A stretch of DNA of 35,265 bases from the NCBI GenBank assembly GCA_001602645.1, contig LUYE01000035.1:1-35265 (forward strand), in the 5' to 3' direction. Position 1 is the first letter of the stretch. Each line of letters opens with the position of its first letter. The DNA is from Methanosarcinales archaeon Methan_01 (lineage in GTDB: Archaea; Halobacteriota; Methanosarcinia; Methanotrichales; Methanotrichaceae). This document shows positions 8,502 to 16,859 of this stretch, in pieces. Made by a program: the position numbers and the translations under genes. Below the pieces are notes generated by a model. The model did not search any database. It worked only from the letters and a program-made list of their open reading frames with translations, and was not told the origin of the DNA.

Positions 8502-9383
8502 ATGGATACAAAGAGGTTCTACACCCTGATCATATTGGCGCTAGCGATCTTCTCGATCGCCCCGTCTTTCGCCGATCAGGCTCCTGAAAGGATAAAGATC
8601 GTATGCACCACCAGCGTCCTCATGGACCCGGCGACTTTCATAGGTGGCGATAAGGTCGAAGCGATATCCATCGCCGACCCGACCCTCTGCCCCCACCTCC
8701 AGGCCGACATAATCCCCAATCGGATACAGCTGAACATGGACTTCATCAAGAAGGCCGATGTCTTCATGGCTTACAACGACAACAATGATAAAAATATAAA
8801 TATGCCTGCCGTCGAAAATTTCATGGAAGCGAACGGCTTCGGATCCGTCGAGTGGAGGACGGTCTCCGACCCATCGAGGGGATGGAACACCCCGACGACG
8901 GCGAAGTTACTGGCGTCCGAGGTTTTTGGGTGGCTTGTGGAGGAAGATCCCGCCAACGAGGGGTACTACCAGGAGCGGTACGATGAATACGTTGAGAGCT
9001 TCGATGCCGTGGAGCCGACCGACGCCGAGAGGGAGCAGTTGAATCAGACCAAGGTTATCGTCATGCTCTGGCAGAGGGAGCCGGTGGAGAAGTGGCTCGG
9101 GATGGAGGTCGTCAACTTCTTCGCCCCCGAGTTCGTCATGAACGGCACCAAGACCGCGGAGAAGGTCGTAGATGACATCATCCTAGACCCAGAAAAGTAC
9201 GCTGATGTCGAGTATGTGATAGAGAATATGCAATCGGGGGAGCTCGGCAAGGGGATCGAAGAGGCGCTCCTGGATAGAGGCATAAATGCAGAGCGGGTGA
9301 TATTTACAAACTTCCCGAGGTCCATATTGGGCGTGGATACCATACCCCAGGTTCTGAGCTACAATAAACAATTGGTCCTCTAA
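8502..9383 (+). CDS. ABC transporter substrate-binding protein, ZnuA/TroA class with atypical ligands
   Basis: A 293-residue secreted binding protein, third gene of the metal-type uptake operon. The signal peptide (residues 1-24, ending SFADQ) is cleavable and lacks a lipobox. The fold is the two-lobe cluster A-I type: IKIVCTTSVLMDPATFIGGDKVE opens lobe one, a single rigid helix region follows, and VIFTNFPRSILGVDTIPQVL closes lobe two. Only one canonical metal histidine is obvious (CPHL, about residue 66). The usual second and third histidine motifs are replaced by AYNDNN and WNTPTTA. The ligand may therefore be a metal with different coordination, or a complex. There is no ribosome binding site, which agrees with a leaderless message. 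Confidence 0.82.
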   Translation: MDTKRFYTLIILALAIFSIAPSFADQAPERIKIVCTTSVLMDPATFIGGDKVEAISIADPTLCPHLQADIIPNRIQLNMDFIKKADVFMAYNDNNDKNINMPAVENFMEANGFGSVEWRTVSDPSRGWNTPTTAKLLASEVFGWLVEEDPANEGYYQERYDEYVESFDAVEPTDAEREQLNQTKVIVMLWQREPVEKWLGMEVVNFFAPEFVMNGTKTAEKVVDDIILDPEKYADVEYVIENMQSGELGKGIEEALLDRGINAERVIFTNFPRSILGVDTIPQVLSYNKQLVL

Positions 9384-9475
9384 AATGCCGGTTTTCTCCC
9401 CCTCGATCCCCTCCACCATGAGGCTGCCACCGCCGGACGGGGGTGTACATGGGGAGGGACCTCGGATATCTGATG

Positions 9476-9780
9476 GGCGGGGTGGAGAAGGCCCTCCACA
9501 GAAGCCTCGGTGACGTCTCGGACCTGATGGGGTCTCCGAGGGAGCGGTGGGAGAGAATTCGGGAGATTCTGGTGGCGGTGGGGCTGGAGGAGGTCCTCGT
9601 CCTCGACGAGCCGACGTCGGCCCTGGACGTCTCCATCCAGGCCAGATCCTCCATCTGTTGCAAGATCTCCAGAGGGAGATGGGGTTGGATTATCTCCTCA
9701 TCTCCCACCACCCCGAGGTGCTGGCCTCCTTCATGGCCCAGGAGGTGGGCCCTCCTCCGGGGAAGGCGACTGAGGCCTCT
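9476..9780 (+). pseudogene. Remnant of an Opp/Dpp/Nik-type ABC ATPase
   Basis: Two frames together recall the middle and end of an oligopeptide/nickel-type ATPase. One frame reads IREILVAVGLEE joined directly to VLVLDEPTSALDVSIQA (Walker B and D-loop). The next frame continues ILHLLQDLQREMGLDYLLISHHPEVLASFM (H-loop region). Walker A is missing, the LSGGQ segment between the two blocks of the first frame is deleted, and there is a frameshift near 9645. A functional protein is therefore excluded. It sits between the metal uptake operon and the dockerin-bearing receptors. Confidence 0.7.
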
Positions 9781-9894
9781 TGAAGGCGGAGAGGAGCGGG
9801 AATGCAGTCCTCTGATGAGCGATGACCTCTCCTTCAACGATGGAGGTGACCCTCGGGAGGCCCACCAGCAAAATAAAAAAATATCGCTCCTCGT

Positions 9895-11238
9895 CTAGAA
9901 GCTCACGTTCTCCCGGTCGGGAATCCCCGCCAGCTGGCCGTCGCCCTTCTCTATCGGCGGATAAAGGAAGACCCCGTCCCGATCGAGGTCGAAATCCTCT
10001 CCCAGGAACCTGGTAATGTACTCCTGGTGGATCGCCTCGGGGTCGAGGTCGGCGAATGCCTCGGGGAGGAAGACTTTTGCCATGTAGGCGGCGCCGATGA
10101 GGCCGCCACTGGCGTCATTTCTGAAGGAGCCGCTCCCTAAGTAGACCCTCCCCTCCTTCACCGCCCTCATCTCGGCGAGCTCTGGCCGGCTGGTGAAGGC
10201 GTCTCTTGCGGCTCTGATCTCCTCGGGGTCGGTGGCATCGTAGCCGTTGGCCGGGTCCAGGGAGAGGCCGCTGTAGGTGTGGGCCACCAGATGGAGGTAT
10301 ATGAGGTCGGGGTCCGCCTCTATCACCCACTCGGGATCGACCTGGATGTTGTACGAGGAGCCGAAGAACTCGGGAAGACCCTCAGCCATCACCTTGACCC
10401 CGGTGAGAATCGACATCTGGGTGAGGGTGTCGATCATGGAGTAGGTCCGGAAGGTGCCGGTGTCCAGGTGGGCGTAAGGGTAAGCGCAGATAAGGACCTT
10501 CGGCTGCTCCTCCTCGGAGACCCCAGCGGCCCTGGACCTTATCTCCTCCACCCATCCCAGGTTCCAGCTGATGAACTCCTCCGCCCTCTCCTCCTCGTCG
10601 AGGATGTAGCCGAGCTTCCTCACTCCGTCGATATATCTGGAGTTCTCGGGGTCGCTTATATCCGGAAAGTATAGGCCGAGGAAGACGACGTCCACCCCAG
10701 GAAGTTTCTCTGCCTTGGTCTCGATGTTCATGGGCGAGAAGGTGAGGAGGAGGTTCGGGTCTGGGCTGAGGACCGCCTCGTAGTCCGGCTCGTTCATCTG
10801 GCCGACGTTCTTCCTCTTGGCGAGGTCCGGAAACTCTGCTCCGCTCTTGGCGACGGCGTAGTCGACCCCCACCACCTTATCTTTGGAGTTGAGGATGGAG
10901 ACGAGCTCCGCGTTGTCCAGGTACTCGACGACGATCCTCTCTACGGGCTTGTGGACTGCGACGGGGTCTCCGTTTCCGTCCAAGATGTTGAGGACCTTCT
11001 CCTCTCCATTGATGATAGCCTCAATCTGGGCTATGTCCTCCTCGTCGATGGCGCCGTCCCGGTTGGCGTCGGCAAGGTCCGTCCTCTCGTTATTTCCGTC
11101 GATGATCCCACGGACGTAATCCGTGTCCAGCTGATCTATCGTATCGTCCATGTTGGCGTTTCCGAAGATTCCCAGGGCGGCGGACGCCGGCGTCGCCGCC
11201 AGCGCCAGGGCGACCAGAGCGAAGATAGCGATCTTCAT
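9895..11238 (-). CDS. Substrate-binding protein with dockerin-like calcium loops (copy 2)
   Basis: A 447-residue secreted protein of the FecB/BtuF class. The signal peptide is residues 1-20 (ending PASA). Two calcium loops follow: a degenerate one at residues 27-38 and DANRDGAIDEED at 57-68, each followed by a short helix, as in type I dockerins. The ligand-binding fold begins at about residue 90 (KPVERIVVEYLD) and ends with a conserved AIHQEYITRF segment and a VFLYPPIE strand. There is no lipobox or membrane anchor. It lies 68 bases downstream of the paralogue at 11307-12611 on the same strand, so the two are probably cotranscribed. Its natural permease partner is probably the FecCD permease at 14064. 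The extended acidic tail after PPIE is not shared with the paralogues. Confidence 0.88.
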   Translation of the reverse strand: MKIAIFALVALALAATPASAALGIFGNANMDDTIDQLDTDYVRGIIDGNNERTDLADANRDGAIDEEDIAQIEAIINGEEKVLNILDGNGDPVAVHKPVERIVVEYLDNAELVSILNSKDKVVGVDYAVAKSGAEFPDLAKRKNVGQMNEPDYEAVLSPDPNLLLTFSPMNIETKAEKLPGVDVVFLGLYFPDISDPENSRYIDGVRKLGYILDEEERAEEFISWNLGWVEEIRSRAAGVSEEEQPKVLICAYPYAHLDTGTFRTYSMIDTLTQMSILTGVKVMAEGLPEFFGSSYNIQVDPEWVIEADPDLIYLHLVAHTYSGLSLDPANGYDATDPEEIRAARDAFTSRPELAEMRAVKEGRVYLGSGSFRNDASGGLIGAAYMAKVFLPEAFADLDPEAIHQEYITRFLGEDFDLDRDGVFLYPPIEKGDGQLAGIPDRENVSF

Positions 11239-11306
11239 AAGGTCACCACCAATCCGCTCATCTGCCTTTCAAGGGGGGATCTGCTTAAAAGAGGCTTCCG
11301 GGCCAT

Positions 11307-12611
11307 TCAGGCCACCTCTGGATAGTAGAAGGTATTCTTATCCGCGAGGTCTTTTGATATCCCCATCATCTCCAGGTACTCCCGGTGGGCTTCCTTGGGG
11401 TTCAGGTCTTCGAAGACCTCCGGGTAGAACCACTTAGCGAGGAGCAGAAGGGCCGACGGATAGTTGGGGGTGACGGCATGATCGTTGGTGATGATGTAGA
11501 TCCGGTCGTTCTTCACAGCATCGACACCGTCGAACCCCGGAAGGCTCCGGATCTCGTCGGCGTAGCCCCGCAGGAGGGAATCGTCCGCGTAGCCCCGCAG
11601 GAGGGAATCGTCCTCGTTCTCGTAGGGCCTCACCCCTGATCCCATGGCCCTGCCGACGATAACCCCTGGGTTCTGCTCCAGAACCCACTCCGTCTCGATC
11701 TCTCCGTACTCTTCGTCGGTCTCCATGTAGAGGGGGAGGTGGCCGACGGCGACGTTCACCCCGCCCGCCAGCTCAATAAGGTTTCCGGCAGGATGATTCT
11801 TTCCGATGGCGGTCCTGGAGGAGATCGTCTCGGACCCCTCCGGGGTTGACTCCAGGTACACCCTCACCCTCTCCTCTTCGGGGATCCCGGAGGTCCTGGT
11901 CTCCACTGCGTCGACGTACCTGTCGTGCCACTCCTGATATTTTTTCGCCTCCCCTCTCGCCTCCAAAAGGTATCCGAGGATCGATACGCAGTCCCTGATG
12001 GAGTCGATCCCACACGGTCCCCCTCCGGCACAGTCGATCCGAAGGACGGGGATTTTTGAGGGGAGCTTTTCATCGAGGTCTTCCTTGGTTGGATAGAAGG
12101 TATAGGCTATTATCAGATCCGGGTCGAGGGAGACTATCGCCTCGATGTCGACGTCGGCGCCGTTTCCGATGTTCTTCTTCTTGCAGATCTCCGGGAACCT
12201 GCTCCCCTGCCTCTCGAAGGTGTCTCTCACCCCGGTCACCTTATCTGCGGCGTTCAGGATCTGGAGGATCTCCGCGCACTGGTGGTTGTAGATGACGATC
12301 CTCTCCACCGGCACCTTGACGGCGACGGCGTTCCCATCAGAATCGATCACCTTGATCTCGGTAGCCGTGCCATTGATGATCTCCTCCGTCAGCCGTATGT
12401 CCTCGTCGTCGACCTTGCCATCGCCGTTGACGTCGGCAAGATCGGTCATATCCTGCGTCCCGTCCATGATGCCGCGGGCGTATTCGATATCTATCTCGTC
12501 AATGACGTCGTCCATATCGGCGTTGCCGTAGATATGGAGGGTGAAATCGGCTGCAGATATCCCCAAGAACAGGCATAACGCCAAGACTGATGCCAGCATC
12601 TTCCCTTTCAT
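11307..12611 (-). CDS. Substrate-binding protein with dockerin-like calcium loops (copy 3)
   Basis: A 434-residue secreted protein, paralogue of the genes ending at 2984 and 9895. The signal peptide is residues 1-21. Loop one is degenerate (residues 30-41). Loop two, DVNGDGKVDDED (60-71), is a textbook dockerin/EF-type calcium loop. The FecB/BtuF-like fold starts at about residue 95 (VPVERIVIYNHQ) and ends with AHREYLEMM and FYYPEVA. An internal nine-residue tandem duplication (LLRGYADDS twice) comes from a 27-base duplication at 11561-11614. The start ATG has AAGGAG upstream. It is divergent from the transporter operon starting at 13020, and the shared 408-base region holds an inverted repeat. 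The ligand is probably a corrinoid or iron chelate, by family only. Confidence 0.88.
   Translation of the reverse strand: MKGKMLASVLALCLFLGISAADFTLHIYGNADMDDVIDEIDIEYARGIMDGTQDMTDLADVNGDGKVDDEDIRLTEEIINGTATEIKVIDSDGNAVAVKVPVERIVIYNHQCAEILQILNAADKVTGVRDTFERQGSRFPEICKKKNIGNGADVDIEAIVSLDPDLIIAYTFYPTKEDLDEKLPSKIPVLRIDCAGGGPCGIDSIRDCVSILGYLLEARGEAKKYQEWHDRYVDAVETRTSGIPEEERVRVYLESTPEGSETISSRTAIGKNHPAGNLIELAGGVNVAVGHLPLYMETDEEYGEIETEWVLEQNPGVIVGRAMGSGVRPYENEDDSLLRGYADDSLLRGYADEIRSLPGFDGVDAVKNDRIYIITNDHAVTPNYPSALLLLAKWFYPEVFEDLNPKEAHREYLEMMGISKDLADKNTFYYPEVA
11561..11614. repeat. 27-base tandem duplication inside a coding region
   Basis: Two adjacent 27-base units differ at one base (26/27 identical). 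The duplication keeps frame and adds nine residues to binding protein copy 3. Confidence 0.9.
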
Positions 12612-13019
12612 AACCTACGTCTCCTTGTTATCCCTCTCCGATCCTCTTATATCGCTCAGGGCTGATCGAAGTGTTTCTTCTCATAACTGGTAATATCAAA
12701 TCTATATTAAATATCTATTTTTGCTATAAATAGATTATCAAATAATAATTTATGCGGATGACTTCTCTATGTAGTATCTCAAATAGGGATTCCTATCGCC
12801 GGATATGGCCTCTTTAATCATTATCAGTCCCGAGGCCGGTATGACCGCTGGTATTATCCTCTGGATGTAATCACTACTGTTATAATTCACCCGTTTGATC
12901 TGTTCTTAATGATACCAAATCCAAAACTTATATATCCTAATTCGCCAATTCGGAATACCCAGTGAGAATGGCCTCTGGGCCTCCCCCCGAGGGGAGCGGC
13001 TCATGGAGGAGGAGTTCCT
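12612..13019. promoter_or_regulatory. Divergent promoter region of the receptor/transporter locus
   Basis: A 408-base AT-rich region between divergent operons. For the plus-strand operon a TATA box TTATATAT lies at 12928-12935, predicting a leader of about 60 bases that contains a CTCCCC/GGGGAG hairpin and GGAGGAGGAG before TTG 13020. For the minus strand, a TATA-like TATAAG lies at 12646-12652. An 8-base inverted repeat sits at 12713-12735. A full cobalamin riboswitch is not visible and the leader looks too short for one. Confidence 0.5.
12713..12735. promoter_or_regulatory. Inverted repeat, candidate operator between divergent receptor operons
   Basis: Perfect 8-base arms ATCTATTT and AAATAGAT separated by 7 bases, lying between the two divergent promoters. 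Metal or iron regulators of archaea bind sites of this general shape, but which protein binds here is unknown. Confidence 0.35.
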
Positions 13020-14054
13020 TTGACGATATCTCGATATATTGCCATCATTGCCCTCTGCCTCTACCTGGCGATACCCGCCCTGGGGGCCCCGATGGAGGTG
13101 GAAGATAACCTGGGACGGACCGTGACGATAGACCAGCCCTGCCAGAAGATCGTCTTTCTCGTGGAGAACGCCCTGAACACGTACTACTCGATAGGCGATC
13201 CCGAGACGGTCCTCGCCATAGGCGACAACATCTGGAAGAGGGAGCTTAAAGAGGATTTCTTCAAGGCGGTGGACCCAAAGTTCGACGATAAGGTGAGGAT
13301 CGGCTTCGATGCCGGCCTCGTCAGCCTCGAGACCCTGGCGGCTGAGGACCCAGACCTCGTCGTCCTCTGGGCCACGTCCCCCGAGGACGAGAACCTCAAT
13401 GCGATCACGGAGACCTTGAGGATACCCGTCTACGCCGTCTTCATAACCTCCAGCGGCGACATGTATAAACAGGTGAGGGACATGGGGACCATCTCCGGCA
13501 AGACTGACCGGGCCTCCGAGGTGGAAGCCATCATGATGAGCTACGTTGAGGAGGTGACCTCCGCAACAGAGGGGATACCCGACGAGGATAGGCCGAAGGT
13601 CTACTGGATGTGGAGTGACGTCCTGGGGACTGCCGGGAGAGAGAGCGGCTTTGACGACCTGATATACCAGGCTGGCGGGATCAACGTCATGAACTACTGG
13701 GATAACGATGCTAGCTATGTCGAGCATCCCACCGTCCCCCTGGAGACCCTGATCAACCTCAACCCCGACGTCATATACATGTGGTACAACGAGAAGCTGG
13801 ACCCCGAAGACGTCATCCGCGGCACTGAGTTCGCCGGATGGAGGGATATCAATGCCGTAAAGACCGGCAGAGTCTACGAGATCGAGAACCCCTTCCTCTT
13901 CGACGCCTTCTCTCCCCGGATGCCGATGGCCCTGATGCACCTCGCCAAGAACATCCAGCCCGAGCTCTTCGCCGATATGAGCATAGACGAGAGGATGGAC
14001 GGCTTCTTTGGGGAGATGTACTCGGTCCACTATCCGGGATACGCAGCCATGTAG
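13020..14054 (+). CDS. Substrate-binding protein without dockerin loops, FecB/BtuF class
   Basis: A 344-residue secreted receptor, first gene of the plus-strand transporter operon. It starts at TTG 13020, with GGAGGAGGAG five bases upstream. The signal peptide is residues 1-22 (ending ALGAP). The fold begins directly after it with MEVEDNLGRTVTIDQPCQKIVFL, the usual opening of iron-chelate/cobalamin binding proteins, and ends with MALMHLAKNIQPELF. Unlike the three paralogues in the window it lacks the calcium loops, so it is the conventional receptor of the set. A six-codon mini-frame (ATG 13003 to TGA 13023) overlaps its start and is probably just the ribosome-binding region. The permease follows after nine bases. 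Confidence 0.88.
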   Translation: MTISRYIAIIALCLYLAIPALGAPMEVEDNLGRTVTIDQPCQKIVFLVENALNTYYSIGDPETVLAIGDNIWKRELKEDFFKAVDPKFDDKVRIGFDAGLVSLETLAAEDPDLVVLWATSPEDENLNAITETLRIPVYAVFITSSGDMYKQVRDMGTISGKTDRASEVEAIMMSYVEEVTSATEGIPDEDRPKVYWMWSDVLGTAGRESGFDDLIYQAGGINVMNYWDNDASYVEHPTVPLETLINLNPDVIYMWYNEKLDPEDVIRGTEFAGWRDINAVKTGRVYEIENPFLFDAFSPRMPMALMHLAKNIQPELFADMSIDERMDGFFGEMYSVHYPGYAAM

Positions 14055-14063
14055 GTGGCGTTG

Positions 14064-15116
14064 ATGAAGATCGATTATGGACGGCGCGAATTGGACGCGG
14101 TCCATAACTCTTCCTTTATTCGCAAAAGAGTTCTCATCGTCCTCTTCCTCCTGATGCCCATCCCGGCCTTCCTGATATCGATGACCGTAGGGACCTTTCC
14201 GATAACAACGGGGGAGATTGTAGGGGTGATCTCCACAAGGCTCGGGTTGGAGATGGGACACCCCTCCGTCTACGAGACGGTGATATTCCAGGTGAGGCTT
14301 CCCAGGGTCCTCCTGGCCATGACGGTCGGTTCGGCCTTATCGGCCTCCGGGGCTGCCTTTCAGGGGATATTCCGAAATCCCCTGGTAGATCCCTACATCC
14401 TCGGCCTCTCCTCCGGCGCCGCCTTCGGGGCCGCCCTCTCCCTGGGGGTGGTCCCCTGGATTCCGGTGCAGGTGTCGGCCTTCGTCTTCAGCCTCCTCGC
14501 CGTGGCGGTCGCCTACACCATGGCCAGGACTCAAGGCAGGACCCCCGTCGTCTCTCTTGTCCTATCCGGGGTGATCGTCTCGGCGGTCTTCTCGTCCCTT
14601 CTGGCCATCGTCCAGATAGCCGTAGACGAGAGGGCTCTCCAGAGCATCGTCTACTGGATGATGGGGAGCATGAACACCGCGAGCTGGTCGAAGCTTGAAA
14701 GCTCCTTGCCCCTAGCCTTCCTGGGATGCCTCGGCATCCTGACCCTCCGATGGAGGCTGAACGTCCTCGCTCTTGGGGACGAGGAGGCCCGCTCGGTGGG
14801 GATGAATCCTGAGAGATACAAGGGCATATTTGTGATCTCTGCCGCCCTCGCTTCCTCCTCGGCCGTGGCGGTGGCGGGGATCATCGGGCTATTGGGGCTG
14901 ATCGTCCCCCATATGCTCCGGATGATCTTCGGGCCAGATCACAGGACCCTTATACCCCTCACCATAACCTTCGGGGCGACCTTCATGGTCCTGGTCGACG
15001 ATCTGGCCCGGGCAGCCCTTGGCTTCGAGGTCCCCGTGGGGATCATCACCACCCTCATCGGGGCACCCTTCTTCGCATATCTCTTGAGACGGACCCGGGC
15101 GGGGGGCTGGGAATGA
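14064..15116 (+). CDS. ABC transporter permease, FecCD/BtuC family
   Basis: A membrane permease of about 350 residues for iron-chelate or corrinoid import, forming a homodimer channel. ATG 14064 is preceded by GGTGG; GTG 14055, directly after the receptor stop, is an alternative adding three residues. Family motifs are intact: LPRVLLAMTVGSALSASGAAFQ in the first membrane pair, NPLVDPYILGLSSGAAFGAA (the FecCD hallmark), VYWMMGSMNTASW, and near the C-terminus the coupling helix region GLIVPHMLRMIFGPDHR. About nine or ten hydrophobic segments are visible. It overlaps the ATPase start by four bases (ATGA), so the two are coupled. It is the only FecCD permease in the window and probably serves several receptors. 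Confidence 0.94.
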   Translation: MKIDYGRRELDAVHNSSFIRKRVLIVLFLLMPIPAFLISMTVGTFPITTGEIVGVISTRLGLEMGHPSVYETVIFQVRLPRVLLAMTVGSALSASGAAFQGIFRNPLVDPYILGLSSGAAFGAALSLGVVPWIPVQVSAFVFSLLAVAVAYTMARTQGRTPVVSLVLSGVIVSAVFSSLLAIVQIAVDERALQSIVYWMMGSMNTASWSKLESSLPLAFLGCLGILTLRWRLNVLALGDEEARSVGMNPERYKGIFVISAALASSSAVAVAGIIGLLGLIVPHMLRMIFGPDHRTLIPLTITFGATFMVLVDDLARAALGFEVPVGIITTLIGAPFFAYLLRRTRAGGWE

Positions 15117-15943
15117 GCGGCATAGAGGTACGGGATCTGAGCTTCGGCTACAACGGGATTCTGATCCTCAACGGGATCGACCTATCCATTGATAGGGGGT
15201 CGACGGTGACACTACTGGGGCCGAACGGCTGCGGCAAGACCACCCTTCTGAAGACGATAAACGACCTCCTGAAGCCCGCCTCGGGGTCGGTGGTCATCGA
15301 CGGAAAGCTCGCCTCCACCATGGGGGCGGGGGAGCTGGCGAGAGTTCTGGGATACGTCCCCCAAGACCACCGATCTTCCTTTCCCTTCACATCCTTTGAC
15401 ATAGTCCTCACCGGGAGGATCCCCCACATCTCCACCTTCTCGTCTCCGGGGGCCAGGGACTTCGAGGAGGCCCACCGGGCCCTGGAGCTGGTGGGGGCTG
15501 GCCATCTATCAGACCGTCCCTACACCCAGATCAGCGGCGGAGAGAGGCAGATGGTGATGATCGCAAGGGCCCTCGCCCAGGACCCCCATTTTCTCCTTCT
15601 GGACGAGCCGACCTCTTACCTTGACTTCAAAAACCAGGTGAAAGTCCTGAAGACCATCCGGTCAATAGCCCTCCGGGAGAGGGTGACGGTGATCATGACC
15701 CTCCACGACCCAAACCACGCCCTCGCCTACTCCGACCGGGTGATCCTCATGCGACGCCTCCCATCGGAGGCGGATAAAGCAGGTCCGCATTTGGGTTTGA
15801 GGGGAGGCGGCCCCTCCATGGGGAACGTGGTGGCTTACGGCCCGCCGGCAGAGGTGATGACCCCGGAGAATATGGAGAAGGCATACGGTATGAAGGTGGA
15901 GATTTTCGAGCATAACGGCCGAAGGATCATACTCCCCGTTTAG
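15113..15943 (+). CDS. ABC transporter ATP-binding protein, FecE/BtuD family
   Basis: A 276-residue ATPase driving the FecCD permease. Walker A is GPNGCGKTT (residues 36-44), the signature ISGGERQM and Walker B FLLLDEPTSYLD. The H-loop is in MTLHDPNHAL. The C-terminal domain after the H-loop has an inserted glycine-rich loop (around GPHLGLRGGGPSMG) before the usual VVAYGPPAEVMTPENM strand, making it slightly longer than typical. The start overlaps the permease stop by four bases. The CooC-like gene follows after 56 bases. Confidence 0.93.
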   Translation: MSGIEVRDLSFGYNGILILNGIDLSIDRGSTVTLLGPNGCGKTTLLKTINDLLKPASGSVVIDGKLASTMGAGELARVLGYVPQDHRSSFPFTSFDIVLTGRIPHISTFSSPGARDFEEAHRALELVGAGHLSDRPYTQISGGERQMVMIARALAQDPHFLLLDEPTSYLDFKNQVKVLKTIRSIALRERVTVIMTLHDPNHALAYSDRVILMRRLPSEADKAGPHLGLRGGGPSMGNVVAYGPPAEVMTPENMEKAYGMKVEIFEHNGRRIILPV

Positions 15944-15999
15944 ATTTGGATCGTTTGGATGTATTGGTAACTGTTGTATCATAAGGGAAGTGAATTTGG

Positions 16000-16752
16000 A
16001 TGAAAGTACTGGTTTGCGGAAAAGGCGGGAGCGGCAAGAGCACCGTCGCGGCGCTCCTCGCAAAGAGCATGGCAAAGAGAGGATATGGAGTTCTGGTGGT
16101 CGACAGCGACGAGTCGAACTACGGCCTCCACCGGCAGCTGGGGATGGAGCTTCCGAGCACCCTCATGGATCACTTCGGAGGAAAGAAGGAGATGATGGGG
16201 AAGATGAGGAGGTCCTCCACCGAGGGCGAACAGGTCTCGCTCTTCGACCAAAAGTGGACCATCGCCTCCATCCCCTCCGAGGCGACGGCGGTGAAGGACG
16301 GGATCAGGCTCCTCGCCATCGGGAAGATTCACGACTTCGGGGAAGGGTGTGCCTGCCCCATGGGGGCCCTATCCAAGAAGTTCCTCGACAACCTCGCGGT
16401 CGGCGAAAAGGAGATGGTGATCGTCGACACCGAGGCGGGGATAGAGCACTTCGGCCGGGGGATCGAGGCGGGGTGCGATGCCATCCTCGCCGTCCTGGAC
16501 CCCTCCTACGAGTCGCTCCTCCTCTCGAAGAAGATCGCCGAGATCTCTGAAAAGATAAATAAACCCCTCTACTTCGTCCTCAACCGGGTCGACGAGGAGA
16601 GAAAAGCCTCCATGCTCGAGTTTCTGGATAAAGAGAGGGTGGCGGCGGCGATCCCCGAGACGAAGGCGATCTTCAGGGCGGGGCTAGCGGGCGAGGAGTT
16701 CGACTTTTCGGTGGAGGGGGTGGAGGCGCTCGCGGACCTCCTGACGGGCTAG
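16000..16752 (+). CDS. CooC-like P-loop ATPase (nickel insertion into CODH)
   Basis: A 250-residue deviant-Walker ATPase of the MinD/NifH/CooC group. The P-loop GKGGSGKST is at residues 7-15 with the signature lysine, and the switch region VVDSDESNYGLH matches CooC-type proteins. The cysteine pair in GEGCACPMGALS (about residues 112-123) is the CxC motif that binds metal at the CooC dimer interface. The NTP-side motif IVDTEAGIEHFGRG is also conserved. Known CooC proteins load nickel into carbon monoxide dehydrogenase, which methanogens carry within acetyl-CoA decarbonylase/synthase. GGAAGTGA precedes the ATG. Its position behind a corrinoid-type transporter fits, because that complex also needs a corrinoid protein. 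This link is inference. Confidence 0.85.
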   Translation: MKVLVCGKGGSGKSTVAALLAKSMAKRGYGVLVVDSDESNYGLHRQLGMELPSTLMDHFGGKKEMMGKMRRSSTEGEQVSLFDQKWTIASIPSEATAVKDGIRLLAIGKIHDFGEGCACPMGALSKKFLDNLAVGEKEMVIVDTEAGIEHFGRGIEAGCDAILAVLDPSYESLLLSKKIAEISEKINKPLYFVLNRVDEERKASMLEFLDKERVAAAIPETKAIFRAGLAGEEFDFSVEGVEALADLLTG

Positions 16753-16859
16753 GGAACGATCCTCAGGGGGCGCCATCCCATTTTTTAATCTATTTTCCTG
16801 AGATCAAATAGGCTGACGAAGAGGAGGGCTTGGATGGGACTTTTTCCGACAAGGCCGCC

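Noticed and set aside
12936-13019. Cobalamin riboswitch before the transporter operon
   Set aside because: The predicted leader is about 60 bases, too short, and no conserved B12-box-like segment is seen.
13003-13023. Six-codon leader peptide overlapping the receptor start
   Set aside because: Its sequence is just the GGAGGAGGAG ribosome site read as codons; there is no sign of regulation by it.
12906-14261. Minus-strand open frame of 451 codons
   Set aside because: It lies antisense to the receptor gene at 13020, shows no known fold, and has H/G/V-rich composition typical of the reverse strand of a GC-rich gene.
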